DNA from: Candidatus Sulfotelmatobacter sp.
Lineage (GTDB): Bacteria > Acidobacteriota > Terriglobia > Terriglobales > Acidobacteriaceae
Direction: 5' to 3'
DNA: 19,799 nt
NCBI GenBank assembly: GCA_030037575.1
Contig: JASHRB010000117.1
Coordinates: 1-19,799, forward strand
The notes under the pieces were generated by a model, which saw nothing but the letters and a program-made list of their open reading frames with translations, made no database searches and was not told the origin of the DNA. Shown here one piece after another: positions 6,548 through 13,315 of this stretch; positions within the stretch are counted from its first letter, which is position 1, and each line of letters opens with the position of its first letter. The translations under genes were made by a program, and so were the position numbers.

Positions 6548-7717
6548 ATGATGAGCGACCAACAGGTGCGGACAATCCGCTCGAAGTTCAGCATCTTCCG
6601 GCAAAAAACCTTTCTGAACAGTTGCTCGCAGGGAGCATTGTCAGATGAGGTGCGGGCCGGCCTGGAAGAGTATCTCCGGACCTGGCACGAGCAGGGATCA
6701 CCCTGGGAGCTTTGGGTTGAACGCTGTGAGGAGGCCAGAACCGCTTTTGCCCAGTTCATCCATGCCAGCGCGGATGAAGTGGCGATTGTAACCAGCGTCT
6801 CGGCTGGAATTAATGGAGTTGCCAGCGCACTTCCTTTCCTCGAGCGAAAACGGGTGGTGATGGGCGAATTTGAGTTTCCTACCATGGGCCATGTCTGGCT
6901 CGCCCAACGCCCTCGTGGCGCTGTCGTCCAATTCGTGCCCGCTGTGGGCAATTCAATTGCCGTTGCCAATTACGAAGAGATGATTGACCGCAAGACCTGC
7001 ATTGTGCCGATCACGCACGTTTGTTTCAAAAATGGATTTCGTTCCGAGCTCAAAGCTATCGCGGAAATCGCGCACCGGGCCGGCGCCTTCGTCATGCTCG
7101 ATGATTACCAGGATTGCGGAACCCGTCCGGTCGATGTAAAAAATATGGACCTCGACTTTTATGTGACCGGGACCCTCAAGTACCTCCTCGGTCCACCGGG
7201 TCTGGCCTTTCTTTACGTCCGCAAAGAACTCATTCCAACCCTGGCCCCAACCATTTCTGGTTGGTTTGCGCAAGCCGACCCGTTTGCCTACAACGCGCAG
7301 CATTTCGAACTGTCTCCGACGGCACGGCGATTTGAGTCCGGCTCTCCGTCGGTGCCCAATGTCTACGCTGCCCTTCCCGGATTCCAACTACTTCAGCAGA
7401 TTGGCCTGGAAAACATTCGGGCTCACGTCAAAGGGCTTGCGCAAGCGCTCCTTGCCAGGGCTCGCACGCTGGGAATTGTCGCCAAGACCCCCGCCGACAC
7501 CGCCGGCCCGCTGGTGGTGCTGCAAGCGAAGGATTCCGCGCTTCTGGTGAAGAAACTCGCAGCCGCCGGCATCGTCGCCTCCAGCCGCTATGATGGCTTG
7601 CGCATCTCGTTCCACGTGTACAACACCATGGACGATGTGGCCGCAGTCATCGACCTGCTCCAGCGCAATCTGCATCTCCTTGTACCGGTCCCCGCCGACG
7701 TTGCCCGTTATGACTGA
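6548..7717 (+). CDS. Class V aminotransferase-fold PLP enzyme (cysteine desulfurase/kynureninase-like)
   Basis: The 389-residue product has the fold-type I class V architecture. FLNSCSQGALSDEVRAGLEE lies at the N-terminus (about 22-41). VTSVSAGINGVASAL (81-95) is the phosphate-contacting region. AFVMLDDYQDCG (180-191) carries the PLP-nitrogen Asp (D185) and the Q188 that packs on the cofactor. The cofactor lysine is K211 in YVTGTLKYLLGPPGLAFLYV. There is no Cys-containing loop like that of true cysteine desulfurases, so sulfur transfer is unlikely. A kynureninase-like C-C cleavage, lyase or transaminase role is possible. ATG 6548 and 6551 are adjacent; the longer plus-strand frame from 6284 covers the divergent intergenic region and looks non-coding. 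It overlaps the permease gene by 8 bases. Confidence 0.86.
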   Translation: MMSDQQVRTIRSKFSIFRQKTFLNSCSQGALSDEVRAGLEEYLRTWHEQGSPWELWVERCEEARTAFAQFIHASADEVAIVTSVSAGINGVASALPFLERKRVVMGEFEFPTMGHVWLAQRPRGAVVQFVPAVGNSIAVANYEEMIDRKTCIVPITHVCFKNGFRSELKAIAEIAHRAGAFVMLDDYQDCGTRPVDVKNMDLDFYVTGTLKYLLGPPGLAFLYVRKELIPTLAPTISGWFAQADPFAYNAQHFELSPTARRFESGSPSVPNVYAALPGFQLLQQIGLENIRAHVKGLAQALLARARTLGIVAKTPADTAGPLVVLQAKDSALLVKKLAAAGIVASSRYDGLRISFHVYNTMDDVAAVIDLLQRNLHLLVPVPADVARYD

Positions 7718-9146
7718 ACCGCAACCGCCGCAAAGGAAGGTGGAAGGCCGGCCCGCTGCGCGCCCAAGCGGCGACCTTCATCGCCGGCTGAGCCAACGAC
7801 AACTCACCATGATGGCCATCGGCGGCGCCATTGGGGTGGGATTGTTCCTGGGAAGCAGCGTAACGATCCGCCTGGCCGGCCCTGCCGTCATCCTTTCCTA
7901 CCTTTTGGGAGCCGGCATCGCGCTCATCATGGCCTATGCGCTGGCCGAGATGGCAGTCGTGCATCCCGTAGCCGGGGCATTCGGCTGCTACGCCGAAACC
8001 TACCTCAACCGTTGGACCGGATTTTCTGTGCGAGCGACCTATGGAGCGGCACAAATCATCGCGATCGGAGCCGAGGTCACGGCCGCTGGCATCTATTTGT
8101 CTTTTTGGTTTCCGAACGTCCGGCAATGGATTTGGGTGGTACTGGTCTCCATCGCGCTGGTCATGCTCAATGCCATGCAGGTGAACCGCCTGGGCGAGTT
8201 CGAATATTGGTTTTCCATGGTCAAAGTGGCTGCCATCGTTGCTTTCATCCTGCTTGGTTTGCTTTTGATTTTCGGCGACGGGTCTCACGGGGCCAGAGGC
8301 TGGGCCAACCTGACCCGGCACGGCGGATTCCTGCCCGCAGGATGGAAGGGAGTTTGGCTATCGCTCACCATCACCCTGACCAGCTACATGGGAGTGGAAA
8401 TCATCGCTGTCACCGCCGGCGAGGCCGAGCATCCGGAAATCACCCTGCCCCAGGCGATGCGCAGCATCGTCTGGCGGCTGATTCTGTTTTATGTGCTGGC
8501 GATCGCCATCATGGTTGTCATGGTTCCGTGGAATGAGATCAGCAATTCGTCGACGGTTTCCGGCAGTCCCTTTGTCACCGCGTTGGTGGCCGCGCACATC
8601 CCGTTCGCCGCTGCGATCATGAACTTTGTGGTTCTCACGGCCGCGCTTTCCAGCGTAAATACCAACCTCTACCTTTCCACGCGAATGCTCTTCTCTCTGG
8701 GTCGAGATGGTTACGGCCCGAACTGGCTGGGAAAGGTGAGCCGAAACGGGGTTCCTCATCGTGCTCTGCTGGCCTCCACTGGCGGCATTGTGGTGGCGAT
8801 CCTGTTGGCATTTTTTGCCCCGAAAAATGCTTTCCTGAACCTGTACGGAGCCGCTGTTGCCGGGATGCTGTTTGTCTGGCTCGTGATCTTGAGAACGCAC
8901 CTTGTTTTCCGGAAAGCCCTGAGCGGCGACCAACTGCGGCGCTTATCCATGCGTCTGGCCGCTCACCCGTTCTTTACGGTGGCCAATCTTCTCTTGATCA
9001 GCGCCGTTGCGGCCACAACTTTTTTTGTTGACGGATTGCAATGGTCGGTCCCGGTGTTCTCCATTTTCCTGGCTCTGATCTCCCTGTTGTATCTCCGTAC
9101 TCCGGCGCCAAAGGCGGAGCCGGCAGGGGAGGTACGCTCCGAGTGA
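7710..9146 (+). CDS. Amino acid permease, APC superfamily (AAT type)
   Basis: The 478-residue integral inner-membrane protein has about 12 hydrophobic segments. The diagnostic N-terminal motif is LSQRQLTMMAIGGAIGVGLF (about 27-46), followed by IRLAGPAVILSYLLG. This unwound-helix GGAIGVGLF motif contacts the substrate's alpha-amino and carboxyl groups in AAT-family transporters (CycA, GabP, AnsP). ISNSSTVSGSPFVTAL and LSSVNTNLYLSTRMLFSLGR are further family segments. ATG 7710 overlaps the PLP gene stop by 8 bases; the longer frame from 7590 is an artefact. Placement between a PLP enzyme and a flavin oxidase implies import of the amino acid processed by this operon. The specificity cannot be read from sequence. 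Confidence 0.9.
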   Translation: MTEPQPPQRKVEGRPAARPSGDLHRRLSQRQLTMMAIGGAIGVGLFLGSSVTIRLAGPAVILSYLLGAGIALIMAYALAEMAVVHPVAGAFGCYAETYLNRWTGFSVRATYGAAQIIAIGAEVTAAGIYLSFWFPNVRQWIWVVLVSIALVMLNAMQVNRLGEFEYWFSMVKVAAIVAFILLGLLLIFGDGSHGARGWANLTRHGGFLPAGWKGVWLSLTITLTSYMGVEIIAVTAGEAEHPEITLPQAMRSIVWRLILFYVLAIAIMVVMVPWNEISNSSTVSGSPFVTALVAAHIPFAAAIMNFVVLTAALSSVNTNLYLSTRMLFSLGRDGYGPNWLGKVSRNGVPHRALLASTGGIVVAILLAFFAPKNAFLNLYGAAVAGMLFVWLVILRTHLVFRKALSGDQLRRLSMRLAAHPFFTVANLLLISAVAATTFFVDGLQWSVPVFSIFLALISLLYLRTPAPKAEPAGEVRSE

Positions 9147-10543
9147 TCGCCGACCTTTATGGCTCGCTCCGCCAACGCTTCCAGGGTGATCTACTGCGTC
9201 CGGCAGATGTGGGCTACCAAGCAGCCGCCGCCGTCTGGAATGGCATGGCGACCAAAAGGCCTGGCCTGATTGCACGCTGTGCGGACAGGGGCGATATTCA
9301 AGCCGCCGTCCGAGCGGCCTCAGCCGGCAAGATTCTCACTGCCATTCGTTGCGGCGGCCATAGCCTGGCAGGTTTCAGCACCTGCGACGGCGGGCTGGTT
9401 ATTGATCTCTCCCGAATGCGCCAGGTCACGCTTGATGCCCATACACGGAGTGCCCGGCTAGCGGGAGGATGTCTGCTGGGAGCGATCGACAGGGCGACGC
9501 AAAAGGCGGCACTGGTCTTCCCCTCCGGCGTCGTCTCCCATACCGGCGCGTCCGGCCTGATTCTGGGCGGAGGAACCGGATGGCTTACGCGCAGATTTGG
9601 ATTATCCTGCGACAACGTGGTCGCATTCACGCTTGTCACCGCCGATGGGCAGGTTGTGCGTTCCGCCGCAAGAGAAAATGAAGATCTGTTTTGGGCCTTG
9701 CGCGGGGGAGGCGGAAACTTCGGGATCGTTACAGAATTTGAAGTGAAATTACATGCTCTTGCTGCGGTCACTCTCGTGCAAGGCCTTACCGCCGAGCCGG
9801 ACATTCGGCGACTGCTCGAATTCTGGAGAGACTTCATGGCCGACGCGCCGATGGATTTGAAATGGAACATCGATCTGCGGCTTGCGCCGCACTCGGAAGA
9901 GCTTCCCGGCAAGCTTCGCGGACGACCGGTCGCCAGCAATTCGTTGGTCTGGACCGGCGACCCTGCAGCCGGACACCGATATCTGCGGCAGGCCATTTCC
10001 CGCTGCCTCCGTGATTCGGTGAGCAGCCGTGTTATCTCGTTCCTTCAGCTGCAAACCATGGCGGACTCCTGTTTCCCCCACGGTCACCGCTATTACACAA
10101 AGTCGGGTTATTTCACCTATTTGGACAACGGCACCATCGGCCATCTGCTCGAGGCGCTTGCCTCCATTCCTTCCTGTGAAACGCAAATCGAGATCGCCTA
10201 TCTGGGTGGGGCGGCAGCCCAGATCAGCGCCGAAGAAACCGCATTCGGCGACCGGAGCGCTCCTGTCATCCTGAATTTGCTGGCCCACTGGTCGGATGCG
10301 TCGACCGATGCCGCTCACCTCGGTTGGATCCGGGGAATCTTTCATAAGCTTCGGCCAGCCATGAAGCCGGGGGTTTACATCAATTTCATGAGTGGCGACG
10401 AGCAGGATCGGGTGCCCGAGGCATACCGGCAACGGTGGGACCAGATGATCGCGGTAAAAACGCGCTACGATCCCCATAATTTCTTCCGCCTCAACCAGAA
10501 CGTTCCGCCTCGGAGTCTGTCCGAGAAATCATTTGTCGGCTGA
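9143..10543 (+). CDS. FAD-linked oxidase, berberine-bridge-enzyme type (PCMH FAD domain plus BBE domain)
   Basis: The 466-residue product starts at GTG 9143 (GTGA overlap with the permease stop); GGGGAGG lies 10 bases upstream. The FAD-binding_4 domain runs from about residue 40 with IRCGGHSLAGFS, where H73 is the usual covalent 8-alpha-histidyl attachment site. GLILGGGTGWLTRRFGLSCD and WALRGGGGNFGIVTEFEV follow. The C-terminal BBE domain is clear (YRQRWDQMIAVKTRYDPHNF). The Cys that makes the second flavin bond in bicovalent enzymes (GVCPTVG in relatives) is absent: the segment reads GVVSHTG. The enzyme should therefore hold FAD through one bond. Members oxidise sugars, alkaloids and aromatic or amino compounds with O2. 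It is the last gene of the plus operon. Confidence 0.9.
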   Translation: MIADLYGSLRQRFQGDLLRPADVGYQAAAAVWNGMATKRPGLIARCADRGDIQAAVRAASAGKILTAIRCGGHSLAGFSTCDGGLVIDLSRMRQVTLDAHTRSARLAGGCLLGAIDRATQKAALVFPSGVVSHTGASGLILGGGTGWLTRRFGLSCDNVVAFTLVTADGQVVRSAARENEDLFWALRGGGGNFGIVTEFEVKLHALAAVTLVQGLTAEPDIRRLLEFWRDFMADAPMDLKWNIDLRLAPHSEELPGKLRGRPVASNSLVWTGDPAAGHRYLRQAISRCLRDSVSSRVISFLQLQTMADSCFPHGHRYYTKSGYFTYLDNGTIGHLLEALASIPSCETQIEIAYLGGAAAQISAEETAFGDRSAPVILNLLAHWSDASTDAAHLGWIRGIFHKLRPAMKPGVYINFMSGDEQDRVPEAYRQRWDQMIAVKTRYDPHNFFRLNQNVPPRSLSEKSFVG

Positions 10544-10545
10544 CA

Positions 10546-10577
10546 TGTTGTGGCCCGCTTCGCGCAGAACCACAACA
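10546..10577 (+). terminator. Stem-loop directly after the FAD oxidase stop codon
   Basis: TGTTGTGG (10546-10553) pairs perfectly with CCACAACA (10570-10577), enclosing 16 bases that contain a small CGC/GCG hairpin. It begins three bases after the stop codon. There is no T-run, so it may be an mRNA-stabilising 3' hairpin or part of a factor-dependent terminator rather than a classical intrinsic one. Confidence 0.4.
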
Positions 10578-10693
10578 GGTAGTGGTCGAAACAAGTCAAT
10601 TCCGAATACTCGGACACACTCCTAGGAGCGGAAAAACTGCTTAGCGCCGGGTAAATATCGTTTACACTCCGAGGCTGAAAAAGGGAGATTGAG

Positions 10694-10783
10694 ATGCGTC
10701 GTTCCGATTATTCCCTGCGAGAGCAACTGTACGGTTCAGATCAAAAACATGCCCTTGACGGCATTATGCCTTATGGTGCATAA
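10694..10783 (+). CDS. Possible 29-aa leader peptide before the toxin gene
   Basis: ATG 10694 follows AAGGGAGATTGAG, a strong ribosome site, and opens 29 codons (MRRSDYSLREQLYGSDQKHA and nine more). Its TAA (10781-10783) directly abuts the TTG that could start the toxin frame. It could couple toxin translation to an upstream signal, or be chance. The same DNA also carries the putative promoter of the toxin gene. Confidence 0.3.
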   Translation: MRRSDYSLREQLYGSDQKHALDGIMPYGA

Positions 10784-10784
10784 T
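10755..10784 (+). promoter_or_regulatory. Promoter and overlapping operator of the toxin-antitoxin locus
   Basis: TTGACG (10755-10760) and CATAAT (10779-10784) form a sigma70-type promoter with an 18-base spacer. An inverted repeat, ATTATGC (10763-10769) and GCATAAT (10778-10784) with an 8-base spacer, lies within it and covers the -10 box. Such a dyad over the promoter is where HigA-type XRE antitoxins usually bind to repress their own operon. The box and dyad are seen in the sequence; binding is inferred. Confidence 0.55.
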
Positions 10785-11095
10785 TGATCGTGACACGGAC
10801 TGTTGAAATCGGAGAGGAATTTCAGCCGGAATTCGACGAACTGGACGAACGGGTTCGGACGGAAATTCTTGCTCACTCACGCTTGCTTCAGCAATTCGGA
10901 CCGCAATTAGGGCGTCCCCGCGTTGATACGCTTAAAGACTCGCGCCACGCGAACATGAAGGAACTAAGGTTCGACGCAGCCGACGGCGTTTGGCGCGTGG
11001 CCTTTGCCTTCGATCCCAAGCGGAAGGCTATTCTGCTCGTGGCGAGTGACAAGTCGGGTGAGCGAAAAGAAGTTCTACAAGCGGCTTATCGCTAA
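10784..11095 (+). CDS. HigB/RelE-like toxin (Gp49/DUF891 type), frameshifted near its C-terminus
   Basis: The frame encodes RTVEIGEEFQPEFDELDERV, then ILAHSRLLQQFGPQLGRPRV, DTLKDSRHANMKELRF and WRVAFAFDPKRKAILLVASD, characteristic of HigB-like mRNA-cleaving toxins (PF05973). It starts with TTG 10784 or GTG 10790. The GTG lies only 6 bases after the -10 box, so the mRNA may be leaderless. After GERK the frame changes: the expected C-terminus KFYKRLIAKADDRFDAHLAR continues in another frame to TAA 11151-11153. An AAAA run at about 11070-11073 carries one extra A. As it stands the protein loses about 30 residues of its usual end, including a helix of the toxin core, so it may be inactive. The antitoxin gene follows the ancestral stop by 2 bases. 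Confidence 0.78.
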   Translation: MIVTRTVEIGEEFQPEFDELDERVRTEILAHSRLLQQFGPQLGRPRVDTLKDSRHANMKELRFDAADGVWRVAFAFDPKRKAILLVASDKSGERKEVLQAAYR

Positions 11096-11155
11096 GGCCG
11101 ACGATAGATTTGATGCACACTTGGCGCGTTTGAGAAAGAAGGAGAGAAAGTAATT

Positions 11156-11512
11156 ATGCCCCGGAATGTAAACGACATCATCAAGCACCTCAGCCCCGCC
11201 CTGCGCAAGAAGGTTGAAGCGCGAGCGGCGCATCTCATTGCAGAGGAAATGACGCTGCGGGAACTCCGCCGTGCCCGCAAACTATCCCAGGAACGCGTGG
11301 CGAAGGAACTTGGCATCGGACAGGAGGGCGTTTCGAAGATTGAAAAACGCGCCGACCTCATGATCTCTACACTTCGTAAAACCGTGGAGGCAATGGGCGG
11401 CAGCCTGGCCCTTGTAGCGCAATTCCCAGACAGTGAACCTGTCATTCTGTCCGGTATAGCTGAAGACTCAGAAAAGGCCACTGGACGGAAGGCGGCCCAT
11501 GCGGGCGCATAA
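11156..11512 (+). CDS. HigA-like XRE-family antitoxin
   Basis: This is a 118-residue protein with a helix-turn-helix of the XRE type: LRELRRARKLSQERVAKELG, then IGQEGVSKIEKRADLMIST (about residues 38-76), followed by TLRKTVEAMGGSLALVAQFP, typical of HigA antitoxins paired with Gp49-type toxins. The N-terminal helical part (IIKHLSPALRKKVEARAAHL) probably mediates dimerisation. The ribosome site AAGGAG lies about 11 bases upstream, inside the end of the original toxin reading frame, which suggests toxin and antitoxin were translationally linked. It should neutralise the toxin and repress the promoter at 10755-10784. Confidence 0.85.
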   Translation: MPRNVNDIIKHLSPALRKKVEARAAHLIAEEMTLRELRRARKLSQERVAKELGIGQEGVSKIEKRADLMISTLRKTVEAMGGSLALVAQFPDSEPVILSGIAEDSEKATGRKAAHAGA

Positions 11513-11584
11513 ACACTTTCGGCTTCGGCGCAGCAGGGTATCGTGCTGACTCTCGCAATTTCCTCATTGGGCCATCCAACATGC

Positions 11585-11721
11585 AAATATTCCTTATCCA
11601 AGTACGAGAAGGGACAAGCTGCGCCGACTATAAATTTTCTTGTGCGGCTAAAGGCGTATTCAGGCCGGAGCATCGACTGGATATCGTTACTGGCGAGGAG
11701 GAGAAAGACCAAGGAGCTTAG
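11585..11721 (+). pseudogene. XRE-family regulator remnant
   Basis: The stretch reads YSLSKYEKGQAAPTINFLVR, then LKAYSGRSIDWI, the second half of an XRE helix-turn-helix domain (iSkyErGqxxPtxxxLxrL, then SIDWIltGEE). The frame then shifts: VTGEEEKDQGA and a TAG at 11719-11721 continue the expected sequence in another frame. The N-terminal half of the domain is missing. It is a decayed second regulator directly after the antitoxin gene. Confidence 0.5.
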
Positions 11722-11766
11722 TCCCGCCCCGTTTAGGCGCAGGAGGCGCAGGACTTTTCTTTATTT
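11721..11766 (+). terminator. Possible Rho-independent terminator after the TA/XRE block
   Basis: GTCCCGCC (11721-11728) can pair with GGCG plus GGAC (11745-11754, two bulged bases), followed by TTTTCTTTATTT. It lies between the plus-strand regulator remnant and the convergent minus-strand gene ending at 11761. Confidence 0.45.
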
Positions 11767-12063
11767 AAAAAATAGCTTTACTACGGCAACAAGAGCACCA
11801 AGCCCAATAATTGCGAAGTAGGTCGTTGCCTTCCAGACAACGTGCTTTTGATGGCGGTCAAAACGTTGTTGGTTTTTTGGGAGTTCCTGCGCTAACTCTG
11901 CCGTGCGTGCCTCGAATTCTTGTCCGCCCAACCCGCGCTTCGTTATCTCATCTTTTAGCACCGAGAGGGCAATCTCTGTAAGACCTTCTTGGCTCGCCCA
12001 AAGGCGCATAATCTCATCGTCGCTGAGATTATCGTAACGACGCTTTAGTTCCAGTACGTCCAC
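11761..12063 (-). CDS. Hypothetical protein with C-terminal membrane anchor (100 aa)
   Basis: ATG 12063 has AAGGAG nine bases upstream. The N-terminal 45 residues (MDVLELKRRYDNLSDDEIMR, then LKDEITKRGLGG) follow a small helical pattern often seen in Acidobacteriota proteins of unknown function (LxxRYxxLSDxEL, then EAxxRGL). A charged linker follows (QELPKNQQRFDRHQKH). A single hydrophobic helix lies at the C-terminus (TTYFAIIGLGALVAVVKLFF), so the protein is probably tail-anchored in the inner membrane with its helical domain in the cytoplasm. It lies 27 bases downstream of the 12091-12519 gene and is probably cotranscribed. Confidence 0.75.
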   Translation of the reverse strand: MDVLELKRRYDNLSDDEIMRLWASQEGLTEIALSVLKDEITKRGLGGQEFEARTAELAQELPKNQQRFDRHQKHVVWKATTYFAIIGLGALVAVVKLFFK

Positions 12064-12090
12064 AACAACTCCTTCGGGCCGCGCTTATTG

Positions 12091-12519
12091 CTATTGAAGA
12101 CGGTACTTGATTCGCTTTTCGCTGTTGTCCAATTGGGGCACTAAAATCCATAGCGTTCTGCCGCCGTCAATCTGAGCTTTGCATGAGCCTTCGAGCAAGT
12201 TCATGCGCGCCCGCCATTGCTTTTGGCACCACAGGGTAACCTGACGCCCGTCAGGAAGAACGGCGTGAACCGTCTCTTGCTGAAAGCTTCTGGTCGTGGT
12301 GTAAGCCGGGGTTCCGGGCGTACTCGTCGTGGTGCAATTCGTTGTCGCGTTGACGCTGGCGGTTCCGGTTCCTGCGGGATCACTGACCGAGCCATTGGTA
12401 TCGCAGTTGGTGCTGGCAGTGCCGTCGGTTCCCATGTGATGAATGGTGACGGTCCGGTTCCAAGCATCCGTGCTGAGGACTTGAATGGTAATGACTTCAC
12501 CATTGTCCTTGGCGAACAA
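12091..12519 (-). CDS. Hypothetical exported protein, signal peptide out of frame
   Basis: The open frame starts only at TTG 12519 (MFAKDNGEVITIQVLSTDAW) and encodes 142 residues rich in Thr, Ser and Asn, with four Cys (NCDTNG, TNCTTTS, LWCQKQ, GSCKAQ) that could form two disulfides. The natural start is almost certainly ATG 12566: it has AGGAGGA five bases upstream and encodes MKKTLLLTFLL, a signal-peptide beginning. That frame does not connect: SVASSAALFAKD, a perfect signal-peptide end, is in the frame of the main ORF. One base lost, or two gained, within about 12530-12550 separates them. Unless this is a sequencing error the protein is no longer exported. No family was recognised. Confidence 0.62.
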   Translation of the reverse strand: MFAKDNGEVITIQVLSTDAWNRTVTIHHMGTDGTASTNCDTNGSVSDPAGTGTASVNATTNCTTTSTPGTPAYTTTRSFQQETVHAVLPDGRQVTLWCQKQWRARMNLLEGSCKAQIDGGRTLWILVPQLDNSEKRIKYRLQ

Positions 12520-12566
12520 GGCCGCTGATGACGCAACAGAAACGTGAGCAGGAGTGTTTTCTTCAT

Positions 12567-12853
12567 AGCGTCCTCCTCTTCTACTCTACGGACTGCACTC
12601 GGCCAAGAATCACGATGCTAGCTGAAAACCGGACCGTCTTGAACCAATTTGATGCGCATTTGAAAAGGCGGCGGCGCTTGGCTGGCCAGAATTGCGAGGC
12701 CAGAATGGCGCCGGCGGCGGCGGGTCAACTCCGCGTCGCGAAGCGCTGCGAACCTGGAACCCGCGGAGAGGAAGCCCGCACTACCGGCTTCGCGCCGGCT
12801 TCATCGGCTGCGACCTGTTTGCGCCGCTCGGCGGCATTCGGCACAATAAAACC
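12567..12853. other. Intergenic region upstream of the acetyltransferase
   Basis: There is no gene here. The stretch before 12854 is very G+C-rich with small hairpins (for example GCCGC/GCGGC near 12826-12836). CACAAT at 12842-12847, seven bases before the ATG, could be the -10 of a nearly leaderless transcript. Low certainty. Confidence 0.3.
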
Positions 12854-13315
12854 ATGAAAACTGCAGCGGATGCTTTCACCATTCGCCGAGCCACGCTGGC
12901 CGACTTACCTCTGCTTTTGCGCTACCGTCGCGCGATGGCGGAAGAGATCGATCCCGCCGGTGAGCCGGCGGCACGTCGGATGCTGGCAGCTTTGGAGCCT
13001 TATCTGCGTGCTGCCATCGCCGAGGAGAAGTGGCAATCCTGGATTGCCGAACCGGGCGGCTGCGGCTCGGTTGAAATTGTCCAGTGGGTTCCGGGCAGAA
13101 CCGACCCCGCACCGCGGCGCGCCTGGATCCACAATGTCTATGTCGAGCCGTCGTTTCGCCGCCGTGGTCTGGGGCGCCAACTGACGCAGACGATTTTGGA
13201 ATGGTGCCGCAGGCAAGGGTTTGAATGGGTCTATTTGCACGCGAGTCGACAAGGTCGGCCCTTGTACGAATCGATCGGGTTCGAGCCCTCCAGCGAAATG
13301 CGCCTCAAATTGTAA
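12854..13315 (+). CDS. GNAT-family N-acetyltransferase
   Basis: This is a 153-residue single-domain GNAT. The acetyl-CoA pyrophosphate loop is RRRGLG (residues 102-107) in VYVEPSFRRRGLGRQLTQTI, matching R/QxxGxG/A. The final beta-strand signature is RPLYESIGFEPSSEMRLKL. The N-terminal FTIRRATLADLPLLLRYR matches the first strand and helix. It should transfer an acetyl group from acetyl-CoA to an amine of a small molecule or protein; the acceptor is not deducible. The start ATG 12854 fits the family; a longer frame from 12692 covers G+C-rich intergenic DNA. There is no convincing ribosome site, so translation may be leaderless. It stands alone. Confidence 0.85.
   Translation: MKTAADAFTIRRATLADLPLLLRYRRAMAEEIDPAGEPAARRMLAALEPYLRAAIAEEKWQSWIAEPGGCGSVEIVQWVPGRTDPAPRRAWIHNVYVEPSFRRRGLGRQLTQTILEWCRRQGFEWVYLHASRQGRPLYESIGFEPSSEMRLKL

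Noticed and set aside
6304..6969. N-terminal extension of the TPP alpha-subunit frame up to 6969
   Set aside because: It would cover the divergent intergenic region and the start of the PLP enzyme gene on the other strand, and shows no decarboxylase similarity before about MPVSLPNSK at 6303.
4387..7717. 2-aminoethylphosphonate or coenzyme M pathway assignment from the decarboxylase plus class V PLP enzyme
   Set aside because: There is no phosphonoacetaldehyde hydrolase, PEP mutase, PhnW-specific sequence or sulfolactate gene in the window, and the cyclase, permease and flavin oxidase do not belong to those pathways.
7647..8933. Two long minus-strand frames (7647-8321 and 8358-8933)
   Set aside because: Both are antisense to the permease gene. 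The His/Asp/Gln-rich composition is what a membrane-protein gene gives when read backwards.
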